A stretch of DNA of 64,000 nt, from NCBI GenBank assembly GCA_958496175.1, contig OY292275.1, positions 3,472,001 to 3,536,000 on the forward strand, written 5' to 3'. Source of the stretch: Sisyra terminalis (Eukaryota > Arthropoda > Insecta > Neuroptera > Sisyridae). Of the stretch, positions 34,601 through 44,071 are shown piece by piece. Position 1 is the first letter of the stretch; each line of letters opens with the position of its first letter. Position numbers and translations under genes: made by a program. A model generated the notes under the pieces. It was not told the origin of the DNA. It did not search any database and worked only from the letters and a program-made list of their open reading frames with translations.

Positions 34601-35592
34601 CATATATAAATAAAATCTGGTCAATTATTTCAGGGATTTTTTTTTTCGTACAAATTAATCCGGGCGGGAAAAAGTTTCAATCTCGGTAAGGATTCCACAT
34701 TCAATTTGCTTCGGCCATTAGAGTTTTTCTAGAGTACCACGACGTCGTCACGTCAGCGCTTGGAAAGCTCTTAATTTCCCACATAATATATTGCATCGCG
34801 TTAAGTTGTTAAGGACTTTTCAGATTAATAGAATATTTTTGTTTTCAGCATGGAGATCACAAGCGAAGGAAAACATTAATCAGCGCGTTGGATTTTCCAA
34901 AAGCTTCACAAGCCAACGAGTTGAGAGCTTTTACAGACCCCGCATCCCGCACGCCCGACATAAAACTGAAAACTGCACCAAACGCATTTCGCGTGTTTAC
35001 AAGCTTTTCCGCCAAACAAAAAACGTCCAAAAAAAGCTCAAGTTGTTTCGCAAATAAAACACAACACAATGTGGTTCGGTTCGCGAGCTTAAAATCCTGA
35101 TTTTCACATTGAAATAAACGATTTAAACTAATGATAATTACATGTGCAATGGCAAAGCTCTTGGTGGAATCAAGGTAATATAAATTATTTTTTGTAATGA
35201 GGGTTTTTATTATTTTTTTTTTTTAGTATAGTAACGGTATTTATCGAATAAATGAGGATTAATAATGGAGGGTCTTTCACGTGATGATGGTATAATTTGG
35301 TTGCGGTTGCATCGTATTACACATATGACCTTATTACACAATGAGTGCATTTAGTGCGTTGTAATTGAGAAAAAAATGAACTTTTATCACTGGCCACGGT
35401 GAAAATTCAATTTATAATTGAAAAAAATGGTATACTTCTTAATTGCATATGGAAAGTTAACATCGCTAACTTTCCTCTTCATTATACTATAGCACTATTA
35501 TCAACCATTATATTCTAAATTGTTTAAATTAATTTCAATGCCAAAGGCAAATTTTGACAGTTAATCTGTCATTAATTATTTAAATACTGTCA
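34601..35592. other. Single-copy region with unusually open island at 34.64-35.10 kb
   Basis: The island is less AT-rich and has frames of 88, 70 and 70 codons in three overlapping readings (two plus, one minus). A TTTTTGTTTTCAG acceptor-like sequence ends at about 34848, and AATAAA words occur near 35054 and 35112. None of the products resembles a known protein, and openness in several frames at once points to composition. It could be an untranslated terminal exon. The rest (35.1-35.59 kb) is AT-rich. Confidence 0.3.
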
Positions 35593-35911
35593 TCTATAAT
35601 ATATAAAAATGAATCGCAAAATGTGTTGGTAAGCGCATAACTCAACAACGCCTGGACCAATTTAGCCAATTTTTTTTTAAAAATATTCGTTGGAGTTCAA
35701 GGATGGTTTTTACGGCGAGAAAAATTGGAATAATTTGTTTTAACAATGTTTTAACAATGAATTTATTTATTTATAAATTTTACGCCTACTTGCTTTTTAC
35801 GTCTAATATTATTTGTAATCATCGATTCATGTGATTTATTTGGAAAAAGCTTAGCAACGTATGAATTTGACATTTTTATTAATATAATTTAGGTTAAAAT
35901 AATTATTTAAT

Positions 35912-36195
35912 TCATATTTTTGAAGAGTGTTGCAAGCAAAAAGATTGTAGGTCCACGTCATTTTGGTATTTCATTTTGCATTTATTATGTATCACAACGC
36001 AGTACGTGGAATTTTTGTAATTTTGAGCATAGTTTGGGAACACCATTAACTTAGTAAAGTGGCAAAAATTGGTAGGGAAAATAATGTATCCCGATGATGT
36101 GTCAACAGAAATTTTCCCATCACCAATATCGATAAATTGTTTGGAAAACACTTTTCCAGATTAGTCGTTCTGCATTTCGAATTGCAGAAGTGGAC
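35912..36195 (-). pseudogene. Helitron helicase fragment 1
   Basis: The minus-strand frame reads FSKQ then FIDIGDGKISVDTSSGYIIF, PTNFCHFTKLMVFPNYAQNY and KN. This matches the segment of Helitron PIF1-like helicases after the LQND motif (FSxxLLxIGxGK...VD...G.I..P..FC...., VFPNIxxNYKN). It overlaps in content with fragment 2, so they are two copies of the same region and not parts of one gene. It is truncated on both sides. Confidence 0.78.
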
Positions 36196-36469
36196 GACTT
36201 CAGACATTAAGGATCGACTTTTGTTTTAAAAATAAATGCTTGCCTTAAGTTATCAAATTTATGGAACCATATGAAGAAATTTCACCTGGAAAAAAAACAT
36301 AAGAATTGCATTGCTGAACGATTGATCTGCAGAAGATTTATCCTAGAAATGAATGGATATCGGTAATAGCCGTGTTATTGGTTTGAATTTTTATTCCAAT
36401 TAAACTGATTTAAACGTTAACCTGCTGTTTTATAAAAAAGCTAGGAATTAAGTAAAATTTTTGAATGAG

Positions 36470-36790
36470 ACAAAATTCGAAGGAAATTAAGTCAATATGC
36501 TTGATTCGTCGACAAGAACACTACCATTACCGAGATTCAAAAATTGTTTGGAAAATTCTTCAGTAGATGGATCATTCTGCAACGCAACTCATATTGCCAG
36601 CTGAAATTTTTTTACATTGTGTCACAAATTTTATGATTTTAAGCAGAAGTATATTTTATTGGCAGAATCTAAACTTGGAATGATTGGCAATGTTGGGGAG
36701 AAATCGCCAATCAGTAAAATCATTGCGCCTTCAAAACAAAGTCAGTCATTGCGTCGAACTTCCAATGGTTTCAATGGTTATATGCGTTTC
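36470..36790 (-). pseudogene. Helitron helicase fragment 2
   Basis: The minus strand reads GAMILLIGDFSPTLPIIPS (helicase motif II/III region, usually GGAxILLAGDFRQTLPVIPR), then SANKIYFCLKS with stops. It continues ALQNDPSTEEFSKQFLNLGN and GSVLVDESS. The match to the FGGAMILLAGDFRQ...NMRVQLQND...FSKQLLDIGNG order of Helitron helicases is close, but stops interrupt it and DFSP replaces DFRQ. It is a dead fossil. Confidence 0.82.
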
Positions 36791-37596
36791 TTAAATAAAA
36801 ATTACCGACAATATTAAATTGACATATAAGTGTGGGTGACGTGAACTGCCAATTGCGTAAAATGCCAAGCCTAATTTATTTAAAAACTCATTTTTTTCCG
36901 TGAATTGTTAAGATATATTAATAGTTATTCTGCTATTCGGAAGAAAGACGAATCTAACAAATCATATATCATCATAATCGGTTCCGTCATTTTTCAAGCT
37001 CTAATTGGTCTACTACCCCTACTTTGTTTTTTATGCAGAAGATATCTGATTTGACAAACTTTGTATGTCAATGTAATGGCAAGATGCTTCAATGGAGAGA
37101 ATCAATCCGAGGGCAACGCATGAACCCAAATACATAGCTTCAATAAAGCAAATCGTCAGCCTAAATTCTCAATCTCCTAAGTTCACTTTTAAGTTTTTTT
37201 GTTTCAATAAGAAGGAGTAAAAAATTCTATCAAATGACAAACTGATAAATCTATTTAAATTTAAAAAATTCTTAATATGCAAAATGAATCGGAAATCTGC
37301 TTTATGTAGCTTATATTTACTTTTTTTCCTTTCCCTGAAAACACTGTTAAAAAGAATTTAGCAGCGTAACACTTTAGGCCGACGAAATGTGTTGGTTGTC
37401 TTGCAATTGAAATAATTGATTTCTTTTTATATAATTTTTATTTTCTTTTTATATATTTATTATTCTAATGAAGTATTGAACTTAATTGTGTTCATTTTAT
37501 TATTGATAATTTAAACTAAGTGTAACAAACATATTCATTTATAAAACACTACGTTCATTGCATGTTAGGCAGTACGAAGTTTGCTGGGTCAGCTAG

Positions 37597-38426
37597 TTTT
37601 ATATAAAAGAAAATTTTGCAAAGAATGATTTTCGCTTAGCGCGCGATTGTGCTGAAAAGCTCGAAACAATAGATCGATTTATCTCGGGGAAAATTTCCCT
37701 TAAAAACCAAATATATTTCGTACAGATACGTTTGTTGTGTGGCCATAATTTAAATGTTGCAACAAAAGCGCCAACAGAAGACGCGAAAATCTCTTTGTAT
37801 GTTTTCTTGGGAAATTTGGGGGTGGCCGGGTGGTTTGGCAGCATTGGATTTCGGGTGAATAGTTTTGAGAGATGGGAAAGATTTCGTCGTTCCATGTATT
37901 ATACTATACAATGGGCGAGAGGGGCATTCCATTTAATTGAATTGTTTTAGAGTTGAATGGGCGCGGATTAGATTAAAGAACACAACAACTAAAAAACATC
38001 AAAGACAACTTTGTCTAACCGACATATACATTCACTCAATGGAGAACAACAATAAGTTAATTAAAAATTTCCCTGTGTATATGTGAGAGTCGAGTGCTTT
38101 GTTCCCGTCCCGGCCCGGCCCGTCCCGTGCCGTGCGGAACTGTATCCAGAAAGCCAGCATTTAGAAGAAGACTTTTGGAAAATTACGCACATGTATGGGA
38201 TAGAAGTATTTTCTCCACACTCATAACTCGTTCGACCGTTTTGTTGTTGTATTCCTCGTTCCCGTTTAATTAGTGCGGCGTTTTCATTCTTCAAACTAAT
38301 GTCGTCTATTTACTTGCCGAATTTCGCGTTCACTCGAAAAAGTTAATTAAAGCGATTGGGGAAAGGCTTGGAATTTTTAAGCAGTGCCTTGGAGGATTGA
38401 TTTTTACTTCAAAGATATATTAGAGA
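37597..38426. other. Single-copy spacer
   Basis: It is less AT-rich at 37.7-37.95 kb (open in several frames, nothing recognised) and holds a GC-rich CCCGTCCCGGCCCGGCCCGT-type tract at 38106-38140. No gene is identified. Confidence 0.3.
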
Positions 38427-39379
38427 CTAGCTGATCCTCGCGAATTCGCCTGCGTAACGTAGATGTAGATTATATTTTCTTTTTAGATTTGCTAATTGTA
38501 CTGATATATGAACATTTTATTTTTCTTCTTTCTTTTATGAAAAACATAATCAAATCATACCTGAAAACACTATTTTGTCAACTTTAAAAAGACACATTTA
38601 ATAAACTGTTGCAAAGAATAAAATTGTTCTATGTAACAATCAATTAATTTTCAAAAAATATTTATAAATATCTAAAAAGAGTATGGCTATTCCGTATACC
38701 TACGGTAGGTATACCTACCGTAGACCAAATAATCTGTAAATCAATCAGCATGTATACATAAATAAAAAATATCGCCAAGTTCAATAAAGTTGGTCTTAAT
38801 TATAAGTAAAGAGCGATGACAATGTGATATTTTTCAAATAACTTACATTTTTAAACTTGTGATATCTTTCGAATGGAATGTTCAAATTGAATAACTCAAA
38901 AAGTAATATAATGGTATTGAAGCAAACTTAAATATGAAGTCACTTAATTTGATAAGTTTTGTCCCAAAGTATAAATAAAAGAGCTTTTATAACGGTGGCA
39001 TTTATGTATATATATATATTTTAAAATGAAAAAACACTTATTGTGACATAATTATAATAGTTAGACATATGCTGTCGTTCTACTTTTTGTAGATAATGAT
39101 ATGTTCTGCAAAATCGTACTACATTATTTTGTTCTACAACCAATAGTTTTCGCAGCACACGCGATAAAAGAATGTTTTTGGTAATTTTTTCAGACCTTGG
39201 GTTACATTATTGGAGTTTTAGTATGGATGCCTAACTTTTTTGAAAATTTAATATAGCCTATGTTCACCGGAAATAGTGTAGCTTTCCAGCAGTGAAAGAA
39301 TTTTTCAAATCGGTCAAGTAGTTTCGGAGCCTATTCAAAGCAAACAAACAATCAAATCTTTCCTCTTTATAATAATAGA
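38427..39379 (-). mobile_element. Helitron group B, complete copy
   Basis: On the minus strand it starts TCTATTATTATAAAGAGGAA (39379) and ends ATTCGCGAGGATCAGCTAG (38427), flanked by A and T with no duplication. Near the 5' end are words typical of insect Helitrons (ACTACTTGACCGATTTGAAA, AATTCTTTCACTGCTGG). A 24-bp perfect palindrome at 38700-38723 (core GGTAGGTATACCTACC) recurs in the other group B copies at 52373 and, decayed, at 49242. It is non-coding. Confidence 0.85.
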
Positions 39380-39429
39380 TACATCTAATATCAAAATTTC
39401 ATCAGTCAAAGGGGATATTACTATATTAA

Positions 39430-39550
39430 CTAAGAATACAACTCAGGTTGTTTAAGATCGGTTTTTTTATTTAATATTTTTATTATTCAATTCAATCAGG
39501 CTTCTTGGTTCACGAATTTTTGATTCTGAGTTGTCTTCTTATTTAAAAAA
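39430..39550 (-). mobile_element. Partial copy of the hammerhead-containing short element
   Basis: It begins CAGGTTGTTTAAGATCGGTT and keeps CAATCAGGCTTCTTGGTTCA, matching 31455-31555. The central hairpin and GAAAC part is deleted and the right arm is rearranged (GATTCTGAGTTGTCTTCTTA). Confidence 0.6.
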
Positions 39551-40237
39551 ATAAAAGCTGAGATCTGAATTTTATCATCTTAACGTATTAACTTAAAGTT
39601 TTATTACTATTATTATTATTATTACTACTACTATTACTTGTTTTTGTTAATAGTTCAATATTGAGCAACTCTAAGGGTCTATTTTCAACAATTTTGTAAA
39701 AAAAAAGTTAACTGTAAGATTCGAGCCCACGTCTTTAATTAGGAGGATAAAAATATCAGATATGTAAGCCATTACGCTATTAACATCAACTATGTGTTTT
39801 ATATGTATAAACATTTATATTTCAAAGAGGCAATTTTTTTAGACTTTTAATTGAATTTACTGTGCTTTTTATCAGTTTAACTAAAAATATTTTTACAGAT
39901 TATTTTCTAACTTTTAATTACCTTTCCAATGATATATAACACACCTGTCTAAAGTAAAAAATTTATGTTTTCATCCCTAGGGAATACTTCCCCTTATTAT
40001 TTTTTTTGGAATGATAAGTAGCCTATAGTCTGTGGGAAATGATGTTATATCTTAATACCAAATTTCATTAAATTCGGTTGTTCCGTTCTTTAGTTAAATC
40101 GGGACACACAGACAGACAAAAATTTTAAAAATGTTAAATTTAGAATAAGGGCCTCTTGAAACAAATTTTTACTCCTAAAATTAAATTCAAAATCGAAATG
40201 TACAGACAGACGTAAGAATTTTATATATTAGTATAGA
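39551..40237 (-). mobile_element. Helitron group A, 5' portion, with tRNA-like insert
   Basis: The 5' terminus TCTATACTAATATATAAAAT is at 40237, flanked by A in the element's orientation. It follows group A copies inward to about 39785, then departs into a tRNA-like sequence (39707-39790) and a (TTA)n-type tract near 39602-39640. There is no CTAG end. The other group A copies stop matching exactly at the same GCGTAATGGC word. Confidence 0.7.
39707..39790 (-). ncRNA. tRNA-like sequence (SINE head or tRNA pseudogene)
   Basis: On the minus strand, TAGCGTAATGG (39769-39779) fits the pol III A box TRGYNNARNNG exactly. GCTCGAATC (39718-39726) fits the B box GWTCRANNC except at one position. They are about 53 bases apart, within the tRNA range. 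GTGGG/CTTAC can form a T stem around a 7-base CTCGAAT loop. TAGC/GCTTA can form a D stem, and GTTGATG/AGTTAAC a partial acceptor stem. The anticodon arm is poor, so it is not a working tRNA. A tRNA-derived SINE piece captured by the Helitron is the best guess. Confidence 0.45.
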
Positions 40238-41475
40238 TATATTATGTTTTGTGTACAAAACCTTTGGGACACAGTCTTCTTAATTCATTCGCTATTAATA
40301 TCAATTAATTTGAAAAATCACCGATCCTGTACAAAATTTTCCAAAGTAATTTTAAAATATTACCAAGTGACTTTCACTGGCACTGCTCGTTTAAATATAG
40401 GCACCAATGTTGACGGAACGTGACCGATAGTTCAACATCAAGCTTTTAGCTTTTTGTGAGCTTTACTACGTCTCACATTCTCCACTTTCGAAATAATAAA
40501 ACGCTCATTTTCAATCCTTTCACTTTCAATGTATTTCATATACATTACAAATAATACTAGAACAAAATATTCCACGACAGAGAAGTTCAGTGGGTTTTAA
40601 TTAAACGATGGGGGAAAAAAAGATTTTTTTTCCAAATTTAATTATACAAAGGCAGGTTCGTACGTGGCACGTTTATGTTTGTTAAACATGTTTTATTTAA
40701 TTAAACGACTATAATTTTGTTATACACATTTAAATAAATGTGAATAATAATAAAATTGCACTAAAATGTAATGGGAGAGATGAGGACCAGAGAGAATGTG
40801 TAGGTTTTGTGTTTTCAGTCACACGATTCAAGTCACGTTCGAATAATTTTAATGTAATCTGAATGAATATCGGTCGGTCGGCACCGTAGTATGTTCCCGG
40901 TTTTCCTGGTGTTCCTGGTTTTGGCACCTCGGTGCTTTGGCCTCGGTCAAAGGCTAATTACATGCGCGACATGTCCTCAACGGTGCCTTGTAATGACCCA
41001 AGATTAAAACTACAAGTCAGCGATTTAAGAATCATCTTTTTTCTACGTAAATATATCCCACATTAGCATTTTCAAACGTCGGTATTTAATTAGAGATGAA
41101 AAAATTAACGTTTGCTGAATTAGTGGGGTTAGTGGGGAGGATGTTAAAGTTAATTCGAGCCGTTTTGAAAATGGATTTGGAGAAAATGGGCTTATCGTTT
41201 TAGCATTGAAGAAATGGGGTTTGATTGCAATTTTTCTGGTAAAACCTTGTAGTAGGGTTTCCTTTATATTTTTAAATTATTTTTTTTTCTTTTTAGTGAA
41301 CTTTTGTTAACTTTTTTTTTTTGGATTTTATGACGAGAGGAACCCGAAATCTATCATTAGAAGAAAACTCTCAGGTTAATGTACTTAACGAAGCAAAATA
41401 GAGAGAATGGAGAGATGAAACTTTGAGCTGAAGCCAAAGCTTTAGGCTTTTACAAAAACAGACCCAGATTATAGA
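40238..41475. other. Single-copy spacer
   Basis: No gene is recognised. A less AT-rich part at 40850-41000 includes, on the minus strand, a short collagen-like PKPGTPGKPGT reading that is too short to support. The rest is AT-rich. Confidence 0.3.
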
Positions 41476-42166
41476 CAGTGACGTAGCTACCTAGGGGCTA
41501 GGCGAGGCAGTACCCCGGGGCCCTCGAATCCTTACCAGAAATCTCAATCGAACTTTTGGAAATTCAGTTGGAAGTTCACCAATTATGTACGGAAATAATG
41601 AGCAAATATGGAGTGCTAGAATGCGACCTAACGGAAGTATTTACAACAATGTTATTATTCTTTACAATTCCTGCCACTTCTGCAGCAGCAGAAAGATCAA
41701 TTTAGCAAATTAAAAATAATAAAAAATTATTTAAGAAATAATATGGGCCAAATTCGACTCCGACATTTGTCGCTAATAGCAATTTAAAACAAAACCGTAT
41801 CAAGCCTGGATTTAAACGAAATCATTGATACTTTTGAGAAAACTAAAGCTAGGAAAAAATTGTAAATATAATTGTTATTTAGTCAGTTGGTAGACCTGCT
41901 CTTTATATAATAAACCCTTGAATCTTCTCCGATTTCGTTTTATTAGCCAAACCTACACCAAGTATTAATTTTAATTCATATTGTTACTGTTTAATTTCTT
42001 TATTACCTGCCCTGCAGTGCACAAAAAAGAGCCTAAGTAGCTTAGCATTTTTAAAGTATTTGTATATTTCATATTTTTATTTGATAAAACCTAATTAGTT
42101 TACATAGCAGTGGGGCCCCATTTTTTAATTTGCCCCAGGACCCTTGGTTACCTAATTACGCCACTG
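41476..42166 (+). mobile_element. hAT element copy 4 (691 bp)
   Basis: The ends are CAGTGACGTAGCTACCTAGG and, inverted, AATTACGCCACTG. It is the same deletion derivative as the other copies. The flanks (ATTATAGA / GGATTAGC) do not form a clean 8-bp duplication. It shares the one-base insertion of copy 2 in the transposase remnant. Confidence 0.88.
41540..41864 (+). pseudogene. hAT transposase C-terminal domain remnant
   Basis: It reads EIMSKYGVLECDLTEVFTTM, then FFTIPATSAAAERS. The extra A (TCAATTTAGC, near 41699) shifts the frame before FSKLKIIKNYLRNNMGQIRL. It is nearly identical to copy 2 including the lesion. Dead. Confidence 0.88.
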
Positions 42167-42194
42167 GGATTAGCGCTTTAGTATTAATGGATAA

Positions 42195-43210
42195 TCTATA
42201 CTAATATATAAAATTCTTGCGTCTGTCTGTACATTTCGATTTTGAACCCAATTTTAGGGTAAATATTTGTTTCAAGAAGCCCTTACTCCAAATTTAACAT
42301 TTTTAAAAATTTTGTCTGTCTGTCTGTCTGTCTGTGTGTCCCGATTTAACTAAAGAACGGAACAACCAAATTTAATGAAATTTGGTATTAAGATACAACA
42401 CAATTTCCCACAGACTATAGGCTACTTATCATTCCAAAAAAATAATAAGGGAAGGTAATTCTTAGGGATGAAAACATAAATTTTTACACTAGACAGGTGA
42501 GTTATATATCATTGGAAAGGTAATTTAAAGTTAGAAGATAATCTGTAAAAATATTTTTAGTTGAACTGATAAAAAGCACAGTAAATTCAATTTAAATTAA
42601 AAAAAATGCCTTTTTGAAACATAAACCTTTATATATACAAAACACATAATTGATGTTAATAGCGTAATAGTTTTTTTTTGAAAATTTCTACCCTAAAAGA
42701 GTAAAAGAGGTCACTAAGTTTGTATGAGAAATTGTAGAGTTAATCAACAATCGAAATTTTGAATTTAATAAGCGTTAAAAATAAATAAATAATGAGTTAA
42801 TAATAAGCGTCTGTTTTTGTTATGTCATTTTAATAACAAAATTTTAAATAACGTCATTTCACTTAATTAGTATGAAAGTTTAGGTAGTAGGTACTTATAC
42901 CAAAGAGGCAGTTTTTAATTTTTGTTTGTTTTTCAACAATCAAACTTTTTTAAAATCCAGTTTTTATGAACCAATGAGTGTGACCTGGAGCAATTATTTA
43001 ACATTAAGGGAGCAATTTTTTGTCATATATTTCATTATCAATCAAAAAATAAAATCTTCCAAACCAACTTTTCTTCGGTATTTAGAAAAATTTGAAAATC
43101 AATTATTGTTATTGAAAATAAATAAAATATTTGAATTTCCTTCCACACTTTCTATCTTTTTCCAACATATCTATTTACGTTACGCAGACGAAGTCGCGGG
43201 GATCAGCTAG
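42195..43210 (+). mobile_element. Helitron group A, complete copy (1,016 bp)
   Basis: TCTATACTAATATATAAAAT at the start and GTCGCGGGGATCAGCTAG at the end, flanked by A and T. It is about 93-95% identical by eye to the copy at 8511-9533, including the TGTC/TCTG microsatellite at 42315-42338 and the open frame to the terminal TAG (42926-43210). No Rep or helicase. Confidence 0.88.
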
Positions 43211-43245
43211 TAATATATATAAGTCTTTGAGATTCAATTAAATTT

Positions 43246-43299
43246 CTTTATTACGACGCGTTTCGACAGTTTTAAACTGTCATCATCAGGTAATAATAC
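43246..43299 (-). ncRNA. Hammerhead-ribozyme-like motif, left arm (inverted)
   Basis: On the minus strand the same order appears: CTGATGA (43282-43288), stem GACAG...CTGTC, GAAA, then ACG-CGT-CGT and A at the cleavage position. The short stem III loop is CGT here and TGT in the right arm. It shares the unpaired T at the base of stem II. Confidence 0.5.
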
Positions 43300-43379
43300 A
43301 GAATAATAATATTATATTAATTTATTATTATTATATTATATTATATAATTATATTATTATATTAATATAATTTATTCTG

Positions 43380-43436
43380 TATTATTACCTGATGATGACA
43401 GTTTAAAACTGTCGAAACGTGTCGTAATAATGAAAT
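43380..43436 (+). ncRNA. Hammerhead-ribozyme-like motif, right arm
   Basis: CTGATGA (43389-43395) is followed by a stem GACAG...CTGTC (43397-43413) and GAAA (43414-43417). A 3-bp stem ACG/CGT then closes on TA (43425-43426), the expected UH cleavage position of a type I hammerhead. Flanking ATTATTA (43381-43387) and TAATGAA (43427 onward) can form stem I with one mismatch. One unpaired base (T 43396) at the base of stem II is unusual. The ordering matches the minimal hammerheads of Penelope-like elements. Cleavage activity is untested. Confidence 0.5.
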
Positions 43437-43467
43437 TTAATTGAATCTCAAAGACTTATATATATTA

Positions 43468-43789
43468 TTATCCATTAATTGATTGTGATTCGGAAGTAAA
43501 TAAAATACTTATCAATGTTAAAGCTTTAGTATTGAAAAAATGGGGTTTGATCTAAAGATTGAAATTAAGATGAACACATCTTGAAATTAAGATGACATTG
43601 CTGTATCATAAATAAGGAATTTCCATGGATCAGAACCATTATGACTCAATTTATTCGTGAAAATCCACACCAAATACAATAACTACATCAGCGCCATTCT
43701 GGCCTTTTTTATTTAATGTACAGAGGTGTGCAAATTATTAAACTCAAAAGAAGATTTTAACTTTCTTCCAGCGATGTATCGCCCAGACT
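43468..43789. other. Spacer with Tc1-type terminal word
   Basis: ACAGAGGTGTGCAAATTATT at 43721 looks like the outer end of a Tc1-like element, unusually close to the transposase remnant that follows. Upstream AT-rich DNA contains no gene. Confidence 0.4.
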
Positions 43790-44071
43790 GTAAAACATCC
43801 AACATCAGTTATGGTTTGGAGCTACATATCAACAAAGGGTACCGATAAGATATACATTGTGGAAGGTACTATGAGGCAAGACCAATATATACAAATCTTG
43901 GAAACGAGGTTACTTCCTCAAACTAAAGAGTGGTTTCCGGAAGAAAATTTTATCTTTATACAGAATGGAGCTCCTTGCCATAAGGCCCAAAAAAGTTATG
44001 GATTTCCTCAAAAATTCTAACATTAATGTGTCTTCTTGGCCAGGAAATAGTCTTAATGCTAATTCCATAGA
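43790..44071 (+). pseudogene. Tc1-like DDE transposase fragment, frameshifted
   Basis: The plus strand reads VMVWSYISTKGTDKIYIVEG, then YIQILETRLLPQTKEWF and FIFIQNGAPCHKAQKS. A frameshift near 43993 follows, then VMDFLKNSNINVSSWPGNS. This fits Tc1 transposases (VMVWGxxSxxGxGxLxxxxG, LPxxxxxFxxxxxFQQDNAPxHxAxxV, WPxxSPDLNPIE). The second catalytic Asp position is Asn here (QNGAPCH for QDNAPCH), and SPDLNP has become SLNANS. The N-terminal half is missing, and the 3' side is cut by the fold-back at 44072. Confidence 0.85.

Larger units (their letters stand above)
35593..37596 (+). mobile_element. Helitron group C (2.0 kb) with antisense helicase fossils
   Basis: It starts TCTATAATATATAAAAATGA (flank A) and ends TGCTGGGTCAGCTAG (flank T), as expected for a Helitron with no target duplication. 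The 5' 80 bp (words GCAAAATGTGTTGGTAAGCG and CATAACTCAACAACGCCTGG) are, as I recall, a widespread insect Helitron terminus. Inside are two fragments of a Helitron helicase, both on the minus strand (35912-36195 and 36470-36790), opposite to the TC-to-CTAG direction. They were probably acquired by nesting or capture. The element cannot be autonomous. Confidence 0.75.
43212..43467. mobile_element. Palindromic pair of Penelope-like terminal sequences
   Basis: The 95-bp left arm (43212-43307) and right arm (43373-43467) are near-perfect inverted copies around an AT-rich 65-bp centre. Each arm has a hammerhead-like core pointing outward from the centre. Words ACCTGATGATGACAG and CTGTCGAAACG are of the kind found in Penelope-like element terminal repeats. 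It begins directly after the Helitron end at 43210. Confidence 0.6.

Noticed and set aside
34791..35100. Possible terminal exon after a TTTTCAG acceptor
   Set aside because: Three overlapping frames are open at once, none resembles a protein, so composition is the likelier cause.
40850..40927. Collagen-like PKPGTPGKPGT on the minus strand
   Set aside because: Only three Gly-X-Y triplets, no continuation and no splice support.
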